From contig NZ_JAQTXM010000001.1 in the NCBI RefSeq assembly GCF_028688795.1, forward strand, positions 248,001-312,000: a DNA stretch of 64,000 nucleotides, read 5' to 3'. The notes beneath the pieces are model-generated. The model worked only from the letters and a program-made list of their open reading frames with translations. It searched no databases and was not told the DNA's origin. Origin of the DNA: Rhodoferax sp. (GTDB taxonomy: Bacteria > Pseudomonadota > Gammaproteobacteria > Burkholderiales > Burkholderiaceae_C). Positions 44,773-55,486 of this stretch are shown here, in pieces. The number at the start of each line of letters is the position of its first letter. Position 1 is the first letter of the stretch. The position numbers and the translations under genes were made by a program.

Positions 44773-46842
44773 ATGACAGGCAACTCAGCGCTGATTTTGG
44801 CGCTCATCTGCGGCTTGATCGCCGTCGGCTACGGCTTTTGGGCCCGCAGCTGGATTCTTTCCCAAGACGCGGGCAACGCCCGCATGCAAGAAATTGCTGC
44901 TGCCATTCAAACCGGTGCTGCCGCTTATCTGGCTCGTCAGTACAAAACCATTGCCGTGGTCGGCGTGGTGCTGGCCATCCTCATCGCCGTCTTTCTTGAC
45001 AGCTTGAGCGCGGTCGGTTTTGTCATCGGTGCCGTGCTCTCGGGCGCTTGCGGCTTTATTGGCATGAACGTGTCAGTGCGCGCCAATGTGCGCACGGCGC
45101 AGGCTGCCACCAAAGGCATTGGCCCGGCGCTTGACGTGGCTTTCCGCGGTGGTGCCATCACCGGCATGCTGGTGGTGGGTTTGGGGCTGCTGGGTGTCAC
45201 GGGGTTCTTCTGGTTCCTGGTCGGTAACGGCAACATGACACCCGACAAAAACCTGGCGCATTTGCTCAACCCGCTGATCGGTTTTGCCTTTGGCTCATCG
45301 CTGATTTCGATCTTTGCCCGTTTGGGCGGCGGCATTTTCACCAAAGGTGCTGATGTGGGCGCGGATTTGGTCGGCAAGGTTGAAGCAGGCATCCCGGAAG
45401 ACGACCCGCGCAACCCGGCCGTGATTGCCGACAACGTGGGTGACAACGTGGGTGATTGCGCTGGCATGGCCGCGGATTTGTTTGAAACCTATGCTGTAAC
45501 GCTGATTGCCACCATGGTGCTCGGTGCCCTGCTGGTCACCGGCGCAGGCATGAGCGCTGTGGTTTATCCGTTGGCCTTGGGCGCGGTGTCGATCGTGGCG
45601 TCCATCATTGGCTGCTTCTTCGTCAAGGCCTCGCCTGGCATGAAGAACGTGATGCCAGCGCTGTACAAGGGTCTGGCTGTGGCCGGTGTCTTGTCGTTGA
45701 TTGCCTTCTTCTTTGTCACGCAATGGCTGATTCCTGACAACGCCATCAAGGCCTCTGGTAGCCAGATGGCCCTGTTTGGCGCCTGCGCGGTTGGCCTGAT
45801 TTTGACCGCCGGTTTGATCGTCATCACCGAGTACTACACCGGAACGCAATACCCGCCTGTGAAGCACATCGCCGAAGCGTCCACCACCGGTCACGGCACC
45901 AACATCATTGCTGGTTTGGGTGTGTCGATGCGTTCTACCACCTGGCCGGTGCTGTTTGTCTGTATAGCCATTTACACCGCTTACGCGCTGGCTGGCCTCT
46001 ACGGCATTGCGATTGCAGCCACCTCCATGCTCAGCATGGCCGGCATTGTGGTGGCACTGGACGCGTATGGCCCCATCACTGACAACGCCGGTGGCATTGC
46101 CGAAATGAGCGAGATGCCCAAAAGCGTGCGCGACATCACCGACCCGCTCGACGCAGTGGGCAACACCACCAAGGCCGTCACCAAAGGGTATGCCATTGGT
46201 TCTGCCGGCTTGGCTGCGCTGGTGCTGTTTGCCGATTACACCCACAAGCTCGATGCCTATGGCACCCACGTCACCTTTGACTTGAGCAACCCGATGGTCA
46301 TCATTGGCCTCTTTATTGGTGGCCTGATTCCCTACCTGTTTGGTGCCATGGCGATGGAGGCTGTGGGCCGCGCGGCAGGCGCCGTGGTGGTGGAAGTGCG
46401 CCGCCAGTTCCGTGACATCAAGGGCATCATGGAAGGCACGGCCAAGCCAGAGTACGACACCGCCGTTGACATGCTGACCACTGCTGCCATCAAGGAAATG
46501 ATGATCCCGTCATTGCTGCCCGTGGTGGTGCCGATTCTGGTTGGCCTCATTCTTGGCCCAGCGGCCTTGGGTGGCTTGCTGATGGGCACCATCGTGACGG
46601 GTTTGTTTGTCGCCATCTCGATGTGCACCGGTGGCGGTGCCTGGGACAACGCCAAGAAATACATTGAAGACGGCAACTTTGGCGGCAAGGGCTCCGAGGC
46701 CCACAAAGCTGCGGTCACGGGTGACACCGTGGGTGACCCCTACAAAGACACTGCTGGCCCGGCCATCAACCCGCTGATCAAGATCATCAACATCGTGGCG
46801 CTGCTGATCGTGCCAGTGATGATGAAAATTCACGGCGCTTGA
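44773..46842 (+). CDS. hppA: Membrane-bound proton-translocating pyrophosphatase (K+-independent type predicted)
   Basis: [96 protein letters not shown]. Confidence 0.97.
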   Translation: MTGNSALILALICGLIAVGYGFWARSWILSQDAGNARMQEIAAAIQTGAAAYLARQYKTIAVVGVVLAILIAVFLDSLSAVGFVIGAVLSGACGFIGMNVSVRANVRTAQAATKGIGPALDVAFRGGAITGMLVVGLGLLGVTGFFWFLVGNGNMTPDKNLAHLLNPLIGFAFGSSLISIFARLGGGIFTKGADVGADLVGKVEAGIPEDDPRNPAVIADNVGDNVGDCAGMAADLFETYAVTLIATMVLGALLVTGAGMSAVVYPLALGAVSIVASIIGCFFVKASPGMKNVMPALYKGLAVAGVLSLIAFFFVTQWLIPDNAIKASGSQMALFGACAVGLILTAGLIVITEYYTGTQYPPVKHIAEASTTGHGTNIIAGLGVSMRSTTWPVLFVCIAIYTAYALAGLYGIAIAATSMLSMAGIVVALDAYGPITDNAGGIAEMSEMPKSVRDITDPLDAVGNTTKAVTKGYAIGSAGLAALVLFADYTHKLDAYGTHVTFDLSNPMVIIGLFIGGLIPYLFGAMAMEAVGRAAGAVVVEVRRQFRDIKGIMEGTAKPEYDTAVDMLTTAAIKEMMIPSLLPVVVPILVGLILGPAALGGLLMGTIVTGLFVAISMCTGGGAWDNAKKYIEDGNFGGKGSEAHKAAVTGDTVGDPYKDTAGPAINPLIKIINIVALLIVPVMMKIHGA

Positions 46843-46860
46843 TCTGGTTCAAGTTCTAAT

Positions 46861-46884
46861 CAAACCCGCTTCGGCGGGTTTTTT
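46861..46884 (+). terminator. Intrinsic terminator of hppA
   Basis: AACCCGC TTCG GCGGGTT TTTTC. Confidence 0.9.
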
Positions 46885-46934
46885 CATTCATGCCAAAATC
46901 GTTTATCACTTAGGCAAATGCCTGCATAACCACA

Positions 46935-48095
46935 ATGACTGAACGAGACACCCACCGCGTGATTCCCCTGATGGACCACCGCCCGCGCGGCTTGGTGGTG
47001 CCCACCGCGGCCTTTCATCCGGACACGCGCCTGACCGCCAGCGGGCTGATGGCCGACACCCGCGGCCGGGCTCTGCGTGACCTGCGCATCAGCGTCACCG
47101 ACCGTTGCAACTTTCGCTGCAACTACTGCATGCCCAAAGAGATTTTTGACAAAGACTACGCCTACCTCAAACACACGGACCTGCTGACGTTTGAAGAAAT
47201 CACCCGCATGGCGCGCGTGTTTGTGGCGCACGGCGTGGAAAAAATTCGCCTCACCGGAGGGGAGCCGCTGCTGCGCAAAAACCTGGAGCAATTGATTGAA
47301 CAGCTGGCGGAGTTGCGCACCCCCACAGGCAAGCCGCTCGACATCACCCTGACCACCAACGGCTCACTGCTGGCGCGCAAAGCCCAAAGCCTGAAGGACG
47401 CAGGCCTGCAGCGTGTCACCGTGAGCCTGGATGGGCTTGACGATGCGGTGTTTCGCAGCATGAACGATGTCGATTTTCCGGTGGCTGACGTGTTGGATGG
47501 CATCGAAGCCGCGCGCGCTGCGGGCTTGGGGCCGATCAAGATCAACATGGTGGTCAAGCGCGGCACCAATGAGCAAGAAATTTTGCCGATGGCGCGCCAT
47601 TTCAAGGGCAGCGGCATCGTGCTGCGCTTCATTGAGTACATGGACGTGGGTGCCACCAACGGCTGGCGCATGAACGAAGTCATGCCCTCGGCAGAAGTAG
47701 TGCAACTCATCAAGTCGGAGTTGCCACTGGTGCAACTTGAGCCATCCAACCTGGGTGAAACCGCCGAGCGCTGGGGCTACGCCGATGCCTTGGGCCAGCA
47801 TGACAAAGCGGCCGGTGAAATTGGCGTGATCAGCAGCGTGACACAAGCTTTTTGCGGTGACTGCAACCGCGCCCGCCTGTCCACCGAAGGCCAGCTGTAC
47901 CTGTGCCTGTTTGCAGAAAAAGGCTATGACCTGCGCAGCCTGATTCGCGGCCAGGCCTCAGACGCCGATTTGCAAAGCGCCGTGGCCCACATCTGGCAAG
48001 GCCGCAGCGACAACTATTCCGAGCAACGCAGCAGCATGCCTGCCGACCAAGGTGCCCCGGTGAAACGGGTTGAAATGAGTTACATCGGAGGCTAG
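46935..48095 (+). CDS. moaA: GTP 3',8-cyclase
   Basis: [33 protein letters not shown]-terminal [22 protein letters not shown]. Confidence 0.97.
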   Translation: MTERDTHRVIPLMDHRPRGLVVPTAAFHPDTRLTASGLMADTRGRALRDLRISVTDRCNFRCNYCMPKEIFDKDYAYLKHTDLLTFEEITRMARVFVAHGVEKIRLTGGEPLLRKNLEQLIEQLAELRTPTGKPLDITLTTNGSLLARKAQSLKDAGLQRVTVSLDGLDDAVFRSMNDVDFPVADVLDGIEAARAAGLGPIKINMVVKRGTNEQEILPMARHFKGSGIVLRFIEYMDVGATNGWRMNEVMPSAEVVQLIKSELPLVQLEPSNLGETAERWGYADALGQHDKAAGEIGVISSVTQAFCGDCNRARLSTEGQLYLCLFAEKGYDLRSLIRGQASDADLQSAVAHIWQGRSDNYSEQRSSMPADQGAPVKRVEMSYIGG

Positions 48096-48169
48096 AACAT
48101 GGCCCCCACGCTTGTCGCTCCGCGCGCTTCACTGCCAACTCTGCGACAAATCATCCTGAAAAAAACACA

Positions 48170-48802
48170 ATGATTCATCCTACTGACATCACGGCCTTGA
48201 TCTTGGCCGGCGGGCGCGGCTCACGCATGGGCGGCGTCGACAAGGGCCTGCAAACCTTTAACGGCATGCCACTGGCGCTGCACACCCTCACCCGTCTGCA
48301 AATGGGCGGCGGCGTGGGCGAGATCATGATCAATGCCAACCGCAACCTGGCGGCTTACGAATCGTTTGGTGTGGCGGTCTGGCCCGATGGGCTGGCCGAC
48401 TATGCCGGGCCACTGGCCGGCTTTTTGACCGGACTGGAGCGCTGCGAAACCCCCTACATGCTCACCGTGCCATGCGACACGCCGCTGCTGCCACTTGACT
48501 TGGCGCAGCGTCTGGCGGCAGCACTTGAAGCGGAAGATGCCGACATCGCCATGGTCGCCGCGCCCGAGGCGGGCAAAGATGGCCACATGCAGGTGCGCAC
48601 CCAACCCGTGTTTTGCCTGCTGCGTGTCGAGTTGCTGGAAAGCCTGGTGCGCTTCACACAAGACGGTGGCCGGAAAATTGATGCCTGGACCGCGTTGCAT
48701 AAAACCGCCGTGGTGCCGTTTGACCAAGCGGGCGACGACCGCCAAGCGTTTTTTAACGCCAACACCCTGGCTGAGCTGCACCAACTGGAATCCAACGCCT
48801 GA
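48170..48802 (+). CDS. mobA: Molybdenum cofactor guanylyltransferase
   Basis: [37 protein letters not shown]. Confidence 0.95.
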   Translation: MIHPTDITALILAGGRGSRMGGVDKGLQTFNGMPLALHTLTRLQMGGGVGEIMINANRNLAAYESFGVAVWPDGLADYAGPLAGFLTGLERCETPYMLTVPCDTPLLPLDLAQRLAAALEAEDADIAMVAAPEAGKDGHMQVRTQPVFCLLRVELLESLVRFTQDGGRKIDAWTALHKTAVVPFDQAGDDRQAFFNANTLAELHQLESNA

Positions 48803-50223
48803 TGAAAACCCTGGAGCAAATCGCCAGTGAGCTGGCGGGCTACGACCCGCAAGCCTTGAGCGCCGACATGGTCAACGACTTTTTGACCAAGCTCGTCGAG
48901 CCCGTGACCGATACCGAAGAGCTGGGCATTTTTGACACGCTTGGCCGCGTGCTGGCGTCGGATGTCATCAGCCCGGTCAGCGTGCCGCCACACGACAACT
49001 CGGCGATGGACGGCTACGCCTTTGATGGCGCGCAACTCTCAATCAACACCCCACTGAACCTGAAAGTGATCGGCACAGCGCTTGCCGGAAAAGCCTGGAG
49101 CGGTACCGCGTTGCCAGGCGAGTGCGTCAAAATCATGACCGGAGCCATCATGCCCATGGGCCTGAACACGGTGGCACCGCAAGAGTTGACGACCATGGCG
49201 GGTGACCTGGTCACCATTGCAGCCAACATGCTGCAGCCCGGTGACAACCGCCGCCATCTGGGCGAAGACCTCATGCAAGGCCAACCGGCACTACAAAAAG
49301 GCGAGCTACTCACGCCCGCTGCACTTGGACTGGTAGCCAGTTTGGGCATTAAATCCGTACCCGTCTTGCGCCGCCTGAAAGTGGCCTATTTTTCCACCGG
49401 TGACGAAATCTTGAGCCTGGGCGAGCCGCCGCGTGAAGGTGCGGTGTATGACAGCAACCGCTACACCGTGTTTGGCCTGCTGACCCGGTTGGGCTGCCAG
49501 GTGATTGACATGGGCGTGGTGCGTGACCAGCCCGAGGCGCTGGAAGCCGCGTTTGTGCAGGCTGCCTTGCAAGCCGACGCCATCATCACCAGTGGCGGGG
49601 TGAGCGTGGGCGAGGCAGACTTCACCAAAGCCATGATGAAAAAACTCGGCGACGTTGCGTTTTGGCGCATTGCCATGCGCCCCGGACGCCCCATGGCCGT
49701 GGGCCACATTTCAAGAGACAAATTGGCTTCTAGCCCTTATAAAACAAGCGCAATAAGCTATTTAAATAGTAGCATAGCAACAAACCAGCCAACCAGCTGC
49801 ACCAATGCCAACGAATCAAACACCGCATCAGCTGCTGCTTCGGTTGCGGCTGACGGGGCAACATCTGGCAACGCTGTGTTATTTGGATTGCCCGGCAACC
49901 CGGTGGCGGTGATGGTGACGTTTCTGGCCTTTGTGCGCCCGGCCCTGCTGCGCATGATGGGTGCAACCACCAGCGCTCCACCCCTGCTCAAAGCCAAAAG
50001 CATTGAGCCCATCCGCAAGAAACCCGGCCGCACCGAATACCAGCGTGGCATCGTCAGCACCGCAGCAGATGGCTCGCTGCAAGTCCAAACCACCGGCAAC
50101 CAGGGCTCAGGCGTGCTCAGCTCCATGGTGCGCGCCAATGGCCTGATCGTGCTGCACCACGGGCAAGGCAACGTGGCCCCCGGTGGCGAGGTGGATGTGA
50201 TTATGTTTGACGGGGTGATTTGA
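48802..50223 (+). CDS. moeA: Molybdopterin molybdenumtransferase (with insertion before GLPGNPVAV)
   Basis: PPHDNSAMDGYAFDG; FSTGDEILSLGEPPREGAVYDSNRY; ITSGGVSVGEADF; GLPGNPVAVMVTF. Confidence 0.95.
   Translation: MKTLEQIASELAGYDPQALSADMVNDFLTKLVEPVTDTEELGIFDTLGRVLASDVISPVSVPPHDNSAMDGYAFDGAQLSINTPLNLKVIGTALAGKAWSGTALPGECVKIMTGAIMPMGLNTVAPQELTTMAGDLVTIAANMLQPGDNRRHLGEDLMQGQPALQKGELLTPAALGLVASLGIKSVPVLRRLKVAYFSTGDEILSLGEPPREGAVYDSNRYTVFGLLTRLGCQVIDMGVVRDQPEALEAAFVQAALQADAIITSGGVSVGEADFTKAMMKKLGDVAFWRIAMRPGRPMAVGHISRDKLASSPYKTSAISYLNSSIATNQPTSCTNANESNTASAAASVAADGATSGNAVLFGLPGNPVAVMVTFLAFVRPALLRMMGATTSAPPLLKAKSIEPIRKKPGRTEYQRGIVSTAADGSLQVQTTGNQGSGVLSSMVRANGLIVLHHGQGNVAPGGEVDVIMFDGVI
49721..49778. 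repeat. Mini-element copy E7 (within moeA)
   Basis: Reverse strand GCTACTATTTAAATAGCTTATTGCGCTTGTTTTATAAGGGCTAGAAGCCAATTTG. Confidence 0.88.
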
Positions 50224-50324
50224 CAAACCCGTCACCTCTTACAGCTAGTTGCAACGCTGTCAAGCTCGCTTTCCCTGGTAGGTAGTAATACCGAATTGTT
50301 CAAACGCGGGTTACCGATCATGAT

Positions 50325-50430
50325 CCGCCCAGCCCTCACCGAACCGAGCCAATGCGCCACGGGCGGCTGAGGGTTCGCACACCAGCAAACCAACTTGCTA
50401 CGGAGACAAGTTGACCGTGCGCCGGTGTGT
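50325..50430 (+). ncRNA. Structured 5' leader RNA upstream of 3HB-oligomer hydrolase (candidate cis-regulatory RNA)
   Basis: CCGCCC(50325)/GGGCGG(50361); CCCTCA(50333)/TGAGGG(50368); alternative CGAACC(50340)/GGTTCG(50372); GCACACC(50377)/GGTGTGT(50424) enclosing CAACTTG(50391)/CAAGTTG(50407). Confidence 0.45.
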
Positions 50431-50475
50431 GGGGTGACCTGACGAACAACTAAACCAACGAAACGAGGTAGACAC

Positions 50476-52590
50476 ATGTCATTTGCAAATAATCACCATT
50501 TCAAATTGAGCGCGCTTACCGCTGCCGTGCTGGGCTTGAGCGCCTGTGGCGGCAACGACGAGGCTTACGAGAACAAAAACATCAAGCCAAGCTACCTGAG
50601 TGCCGTGGCAAGCGCCACCTTTGATGGCACCAGCGACGACCTGCTCACCGCAGGCCTGGGCAAAACCGGGCTGGGCGGCAGCGCACCGGTGTTGGCGGAC
50701 CCACTTAAACCCACCGCAGCCGAGTTGCGCAAGCTGGCCATTTTCAACAACTACCGCGCCATTTTGGACATCACGGCGGGCGGTGGCTACGGCACCCTGT
50801 ATGGCCCCAATGTGGATGCCAAAGGCGTCATCACCACCAGCGAAGGCAAGATCGCCGGCACCGAATACACCGCCTATTCAGATGACGGCACCGGCCGCCA
50901 AAATGTCACGATGCTGGTTCAGGTGCCGGCCACCTTCAACCCGGCCAGCCCGTGCATCGTCACCGGCACCTCAAGCGGCTCGCGCGGCATTTATGGGGCC
51001 ATTGGCTCCTCAGGTGAATGGGGCCTGAAAAACGGCTGCGCTGTGGCCTACACCGACAAAGGCACAGGCAACGGCATTCATGACCTGCAAAACAACACGG
51101 TCAGCGTGCAAAACGGTGTTCGCACCGATGCCGTCGCCGCTGGAAAAGATGCCATATTTACCGCTAACCTGACCAGTGCCGAGTTGGCCGCCTTCAATAC
51201 AGCCACACCCAACCGCTTTGCCGTCAAGCACGCCCACTCGCAACAAAACCCTGAAAAAGATTGGGGCAAATGGACGCTGCAATCGGTCGAGTTTGCCTAC
51301 TTTGTGCTGAATGAAAAATATGGCGACCTGGCCCGCGACGGCGCCACCCACCTGAAAAAGCTCACGCCCAGTAACACCATCGTGATTGCGTCCAGTGTGT
51401 CTAACGGTGCGGGCGCGGCGCTGGCTGCGGCAGAGCAAGACACCCAAGGCCTGATCAGCGGCGTGGCGGTGGCCGAGCCTGAGGTACAGCTGGCAGCCGA
51501 CAACCGCCTGAGCGTCAAGCGCGGTGCCAACACGCTGGTTGGCACCGGCCGGCAACTGCTGGACTACTTCACGCTGGCGAATTTGCTGCAACCCTGCGCA
51601 GCACTGGTATCGCCCACCACCAATGCCTTCAACACGGTGAATGCAACCATTGCCGGCAACCGCTGCAGCGCCCTCAAGGCCAACGGCCTGATCACCGGCA
51701 ACACCACAGCCGAACAAGCCACAAGCGCCTTGGCAGCGTTGCTGGCCGCTGGCTGGCAGGCGGACGGCAATGCCTTACAGGCGTCGCACTATTCCTTTGC
51801 CACCCTGGGTGTCACGCTCACCTACGCCAACACCTACGGCCGCTTCGGCGTGGCTGACAACCTGTGCGGCTTCAGTTACGCCGCCACAGGGGCCGCCACC
51901 GCAGCCACGCCGTTTGCACCTGTGCCAGCTTCCGCAGCAGGGCTGGCAAGCTCGTTTGGCACGGGCAACGGCGTGCCGCCCACTGTTGGCATCAACATCG
52001 TCAATAACAACAGTGTGGGCGGACCGTTGCTGGATGCGGCCTCATTGTCAACCGGTGGTGTGCAGGACTACAACATGGCCGGTGCACTTTGCCTGCGTGA
52101 ACTGGTCACAGGCACCAGTGCCAACGCGGCGCGGGTCAAACAAGGCATGAGTGAAGTGGTGCGCAGCACCAATTTGCGCGGCAAGCCGGCGGTGATTGTG
52201 CAAGGCCGGTCTGACACGCTGCTGCCGGTGGCCTTTACCGGGCGACCCTACTTTGGCATGAACCAGATCACTGAGGGCAGCAGCAGCAAGCTGTCTTACA
52301 TTGAGGTGGCCAATGCGCAGCACTTTGACGCGTTCCTGAGCTTCCCAGGCTACGCTGAGCGCCTGGTGCCGCTTCACCGCTACTTCATTCAGGCGCTGGA
52401 CATGGTCTACGCCAACCTGAAAAACGGCACCGCACTGCCCGCCAGCCAGGTGGTGCGCACCACGCCGCGCGGCCTGAACGGCACAGCCACCAACCCGATC
52501 ACCGCCGCCAATGTGCCACCGATCAAGACCGTGGCTGACGCGGCAGACCGGATCACCTTTGCCGGCAATGTGTTGACGGTGGCCGACTAA
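50476..52590 (+). CDS. D-(-)-3-hydroxybutyrate oligomer hydrolase, predicted lipoprotein
   Basis: 704 aa; lipobox-like LGLSACGGNDEAYENKN; SSVSNGAGAALAAAEQD serine motif; GRSDTLLPVAFTGRPYFGMNQ. Confidence 0.85.
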   Translation: MSFANNHHFKLSALTAAVLGLSACGGNDEAYENKNIKPSYLSAVASATFDGTSDDLLTAGLGKTGLGGSAPVLADPLKPTAAELRKLAIFNNYRAILDITAGGGYGTLYGPNVDAKGVITTSEGKIAGTEYTAYSDDGTGRQNVTMLVQVPATFNPASPCIVTGTSSGSRGIYGAIGSSGEWGLKNGCAVAYTDKGTGNGIHDLQNNTVSVQNGVRTDAVAAGKDAIFTANLTSAELAAFNTATPNRFAVKHAHSQQNPEKDWGKWTLQSVEFAYFVLNEKYGDLARDGATHLKKLTPSNTIVIASSVSNGAGAALAAAEQDTQGLISGVAVAEPEVQLAADNRLSVKRGANTLVGTGRQLLDYFTLANLLQPCAALVSPTTNAFNTVNATIAGNRCSALKANGLITGNTTAEQATSALAALLAAGWQADGNALQASHYSFATLGVTLTYANTYGRFGVADNLCGFSYAATGAATAATPFAPVPASAAGLASSFGTGNGVPPTVGINIVNNNSVGGPLLDAASLSTGGVQDYNMAGALCLRELVTGTSANAARVKQGMSEVVRSTNLRGKPAVIVQGRSDTLLPVAFTGRPYFGMNQITEGSSSKLSYIEVANAQHFDAFLSFPGYAERLVPLHRYFIQALDMVYANLKNGTALPASQVVRTTPRGLNGTATNPITAANVPPIKTVADAADRITFAGNVLTVAD

Positions 52591-52597
52591 AGTAGCC

Positions 52598-52804
52598 TCA
52601 CCGATTGGGCGTGCCCACTGGCCCGCGGCGTGACTGGGACTGGTTGCTGCCGCCCACGTGGGCCTCTCGGTCGCTGCGGCTGTCGGGCGTGCGCTTGCCC
52701 TGATTCAACTGGGTGGCGTCTTGCTCGCCCATCTTGTTGGTGTCGTTTTCGACCTTGCCGGTTTGTGGGCTTTGTTTGTCACGCGGGTTTGGTTTGTTCG
52801 TCAT
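52598..52804 (-). CDS. Small hydrophilic, probably disordered protein
   Basis: MTNKPNPRDKQSPQTGKVENDTNKMGEQDATQLNQGKRTPDSRSDREAHVGGSNQSQSRRGPVGTPNR; CCAGGAG RBS upstream of ATG. Confidence 0.6.
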   Translation of the reverse strand: MTNKPNPRDKQSPQTGKVENDTNKMGEQDATQLNQGKRTPDSRSDREAHVGGSNQSQSRRGPVGTPNR

Positions 52805-52912
52805 GCTGAACTCCTGGAAGTGATTGAACGCAGGCGTCTGTCACGCCTGCGTTCAACCCTACCGCAAGTAAAAATCACCGGAGAGGACAAATCGCAAGCC
52901 CTCTACATCTAT

Positions 52913-53094
52913 TCACGAAATTTTCGCGCCCCACACCCGTACTGCGTTTCGGCCAGCGGCCTTGGCCTGGTACATGGCATCGTCGGCCTTCAAAACACTG
53001 CTGTGCTGGCCAACGACATCGTGCGCGGCATAACCTGTCAACTCAAAAAAGGCCTGATTAACGCGCAAGATCACCTGCTTGGCATCGTGTGGAA
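52913..53094 (-). pseudogene. Relic of a PAS-GGDEF diguanylate cyclase gene (internal deletion)
   Basis: Reverse translation: DFPHDAKQVILRVNQAFFELTGYAAHDVVGQHSSVLK|ADDAMYQAKAAGRNAVRVWGAKIS*; PAS core joined directly to a GGDEF C-terminal end; no start, stop codon upstream. Confidence 0.75.
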
Positions 53095-53144
53095 AGTCAG
53101 CTTACTTGACCAGCCGCAAACCTCAGTCTGATACCCTCCAAGAC

Positions 53145-54365
53145 ATGCCAGAAACCACATCAAACGCCACCCCCACCAACATGCCGTCGGGCGTGATCGT
53201 GTTGTTGCTGTCCCTATTGCTGGGCCTGCAACCCGTCACCACCGACCTGTATCTACCCGCCCTGCCCATCATCACCAGCGGTTTTGCGGCCCCCATGGCA
53301 CAGGCGCAGTTGACCCTGACCGCGCTACTGCTGGCGTTTGGCGTGTCGCAACTGGCGTGGGGGCCGCTGTCTGACCGGTTTGGCAGGCGCCCCATTTTGC
53401 TGATTGGCCTGACTGCCTATGTGCTGGCGGCCATTGGCAGCACCCTGGCCTCAAGCATGCTGGCGCTCATTGTTTGGCGCGCTGTGCAGGGCGTGGCCAT
53501 GGGCGCAGCGGTGATGTGCGCGCGCGCCATCGTGCGAGACCTGTATGCCCCCACCCAAGGCGCCAGGGTCATGAGCAAGGGTTTGAGTGGCCTGGGTGTG
53601 ATTGCATTTTTAAGCGCACCCATCGGCGGGCTGCTGACCGATGCCTTCAGCTGGCGCGCAGCCCTGCTGGCGCTGGCCGTGTTTGGCGCCATCACACTGG
53701 GGCTTATCGCCTGGCGATTTGAGGAAACCCTGCAGCGCAAAAACCCAAACGCACTGCAGGGCGCCACCTTGCTGGCCACCTGGAAAAGCATTCTGTGCAA
53801 CCCGACGTTTCTGGCGTTCTCAGCCCTTTCAGCGGCGTCTTACGGCGGACTGTTCACCTTTTTGGCAGCGTCTTCGTTTGTCTTCATGAACGTGCTGGGC
53901 TTGAGCAAAACGCAATACGGCTGGCTGATGGCGCTTAACTCGCTGGCTTACATCGGCGGCACCTTTTTGTGCCGGCACTGGCTGCCGCGCTTTGGCGTGC
54001 GCCGCAGCTTGAAATGGGCCGGTGCGTTATCTTTGAGCGGTGGCACGCTGATGGCGCTGCCCAGCCTGATGGGCGTGCAAAGCATATGGGCCATCATGCC
54101 CGCGCAGCTTCTGTTCGTCATCGGCCATGGCATTCACCAGCCCTGTGGCCAGAGCGGCGCGGTCGGCCCGTTTCCGCATGCGGCGGGTGCGGCGTCTGCC
54201 GTGAATGGCTTTTTGATGATGTTGGCGGCCTTTGCCATGGGCAGCTGGCTGGGTGGGCACATGGATGGCTCGGTGCGGCCGCTCACGCTGGGGGTCTGGT
54301 TTTGGAGCGCAATGATTGCGCTGACCGCCTGGACACTGGTGCAGAAATATGGGGAACCCAAATAA
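53145..54365 (+). CDS. Bcr/CflA-type MFS multidrug transporter
   Basis: [61 protein letters not shown]. Confidence 0.93.
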   Translation: MPETTSNATPTNMPSGVIVLLLSLLLGLQPVTTDLYLPALPIITSGFAAPMAQAQLTLTALLLAFGVSQLAWGPLSDRFGRRPILLIGLTAYVLAAIGSTLASSMLALIVWRAVQGVAMGAAVMCARAIVRDLYAPTQGARVMSKGLSGLGVIAFLSAPIGGLLTDAFSWRAALLALAVFGAITLGLIAWRFEETLQRKNPNALQGATLLATWKSILCNPTFLAFSALSAASYGGLFTFLAASSFVFMNVLGLSKTQYGWLMALNSLAYIGGTFLCRHWLPRFGVRRSLKWAGALSLSGGTLMALPSLMGVQSIWAIMPAQLLFVIGHGIHQPCGQSGAVGPFPHAAGAASAVNGFLMMLAAFAMGSWLGGHMDGSVRPLTLGVWFWSAMIALTAWTLVQKYGEPK

Positions 54366-55486
54366 TGGAAGCCGGAGTTCCATCACATGCCGCCCTGCCC
54401 CGCTACCTGGCCATCGTCGGCCCCACGGCATCTGGCAAAACTGCCGCCGCTATGGCGATAGCACAGGCCTGGCCGGTCGAGATCATCAGCGTCGACTCAG
54501 CCCTGGTTTACCGCGACATGGACATTGGCACGGCCAAGCCCACGGCGGCTGAACTGGCCGCCGTGCCGCACCACCTGATCAACATCCGCGACCCACTGCA
54601 CGCCTACAGCGCGGCTGAATTTGCCACCGATGCGCGCCGTTTGATGGCAGACATCACCGCACGCGGCAAGCTGCCGCTGCTGGTGGGCGGCACCATGCTT
54701 TACCTCAAAGCGCTGCGTGACGGGCTGGACGACATGCCGCACGCCGAACCGGCCATTCGCGCCGAGTTGCAGCTTCAGGCCGAGCGCATGGGCTGGCCCG
54801 CCCTGCATGCCGAACTGGCGCAGGTTGACCCCATCACCGCCGCACGTCTGGCCCCGGCGGACTCGCAGCGCATCTCCCGCGCGCTAGAGGTGTACCGCGC
54901 CACCGGCCAGCCGCTGTCATCCTTTCATACAGCAAAAAACATAGCTACTGACGCAACATCCACGGGGGCTACAGCCCAAATAGTTATAAATTCTTCAACA
55001 TCGTTGGCAAACGCATTTACTGCTTCTGATTCAATAGCTACTCACGCAACATCTATAAGGGCTACAGGTCAAAAAAGCTTAAGCAATGCAGACAGCCTGC
55101 TGATTTCATTGGAGCCACTGGACCGCGCCTGGCTGCACCAGCGCATTGCCCAGCGTTTTGACGCCATGCTGGCCGTTGGCTTTCTGGACGAGGTCAAGGC
55201 CCTGCGCGCGCGCGGCGACCTGCACCCCGATTTACCGTCGATGCGCTGCGTGGGCTACCGCCAGGCTTGGGAATACCTTGACGCGCTTGACACACCCGGC
55301 CCAACCAGCCCAAGCGCCTTGAACGACTTGCGCGACAAAGGCATCGCCGCCACGCGCCAACTGGCCAAACGCCAAATCACCTGGCTGCGCTCAACGCCAG
55401 ATCGGCAAGTGGTGGCGTGCGACGCACCCGATGCGTTGGAACATGCGCTCAAACTGGTTAAAGAATTTTTGGACGACCCAGCATGA
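54365..55486 (+). CDS. miaA: tRNA dimethylallyltransferase with long repeat-derived insertion
   Basis: [75 protein letters not shown]. Confidence 0.95.
   Translation: MEAGVPSHAALPRYLAIVGPTASGKTAAAMAIAQAWPVEIISVDSALVYRDMDIGTAKPTAAELAAVPHHLINIRDPLHAYSAAEFATDARRLMADITARGKLPLLVGGTMLYLKALRDGLDDMPHAEPAIRAELQLQAERMGWPALHAELAQVDPITAARLAPADSQRISRALEVYRATGQPLSSFHTAKNIATDATSTGATAQIVINSSTSLANAFTASDSIATHATSIRATGQKSLSNADSLLISLEPLDRAWLHQRIAQRFDAMLAVGFLDEVKALRARGDLHPDLPSMRCVGYRQAWEYLDALDTPGPTSPSALNDLRDKGIAATRQLAKRQITWLRSTPDRQVVACDAPDALEHALKLVKEFLDDPA
54941..54983. repeat. Mini-element copy E8 (within miaA)
   Basis: ATAGCTACTGACGCAACATCCACGGGGGCTACAGCCCAAATAG. Confidence 0.85.
55034..55077. repeat. Mini-element copy E9 (within miaA, same orientation as E8)
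   Basis: ATAGCTACTCACGCAACATCTATAAGGGCTACAGGTCAAAAAAG. Confidence 0.88.

Noticed and set aside
45295-46269. 324-aa reverse ORF opposite hppA
   Set aside because: Antisense shadow ORF of a strongly conserved gene.
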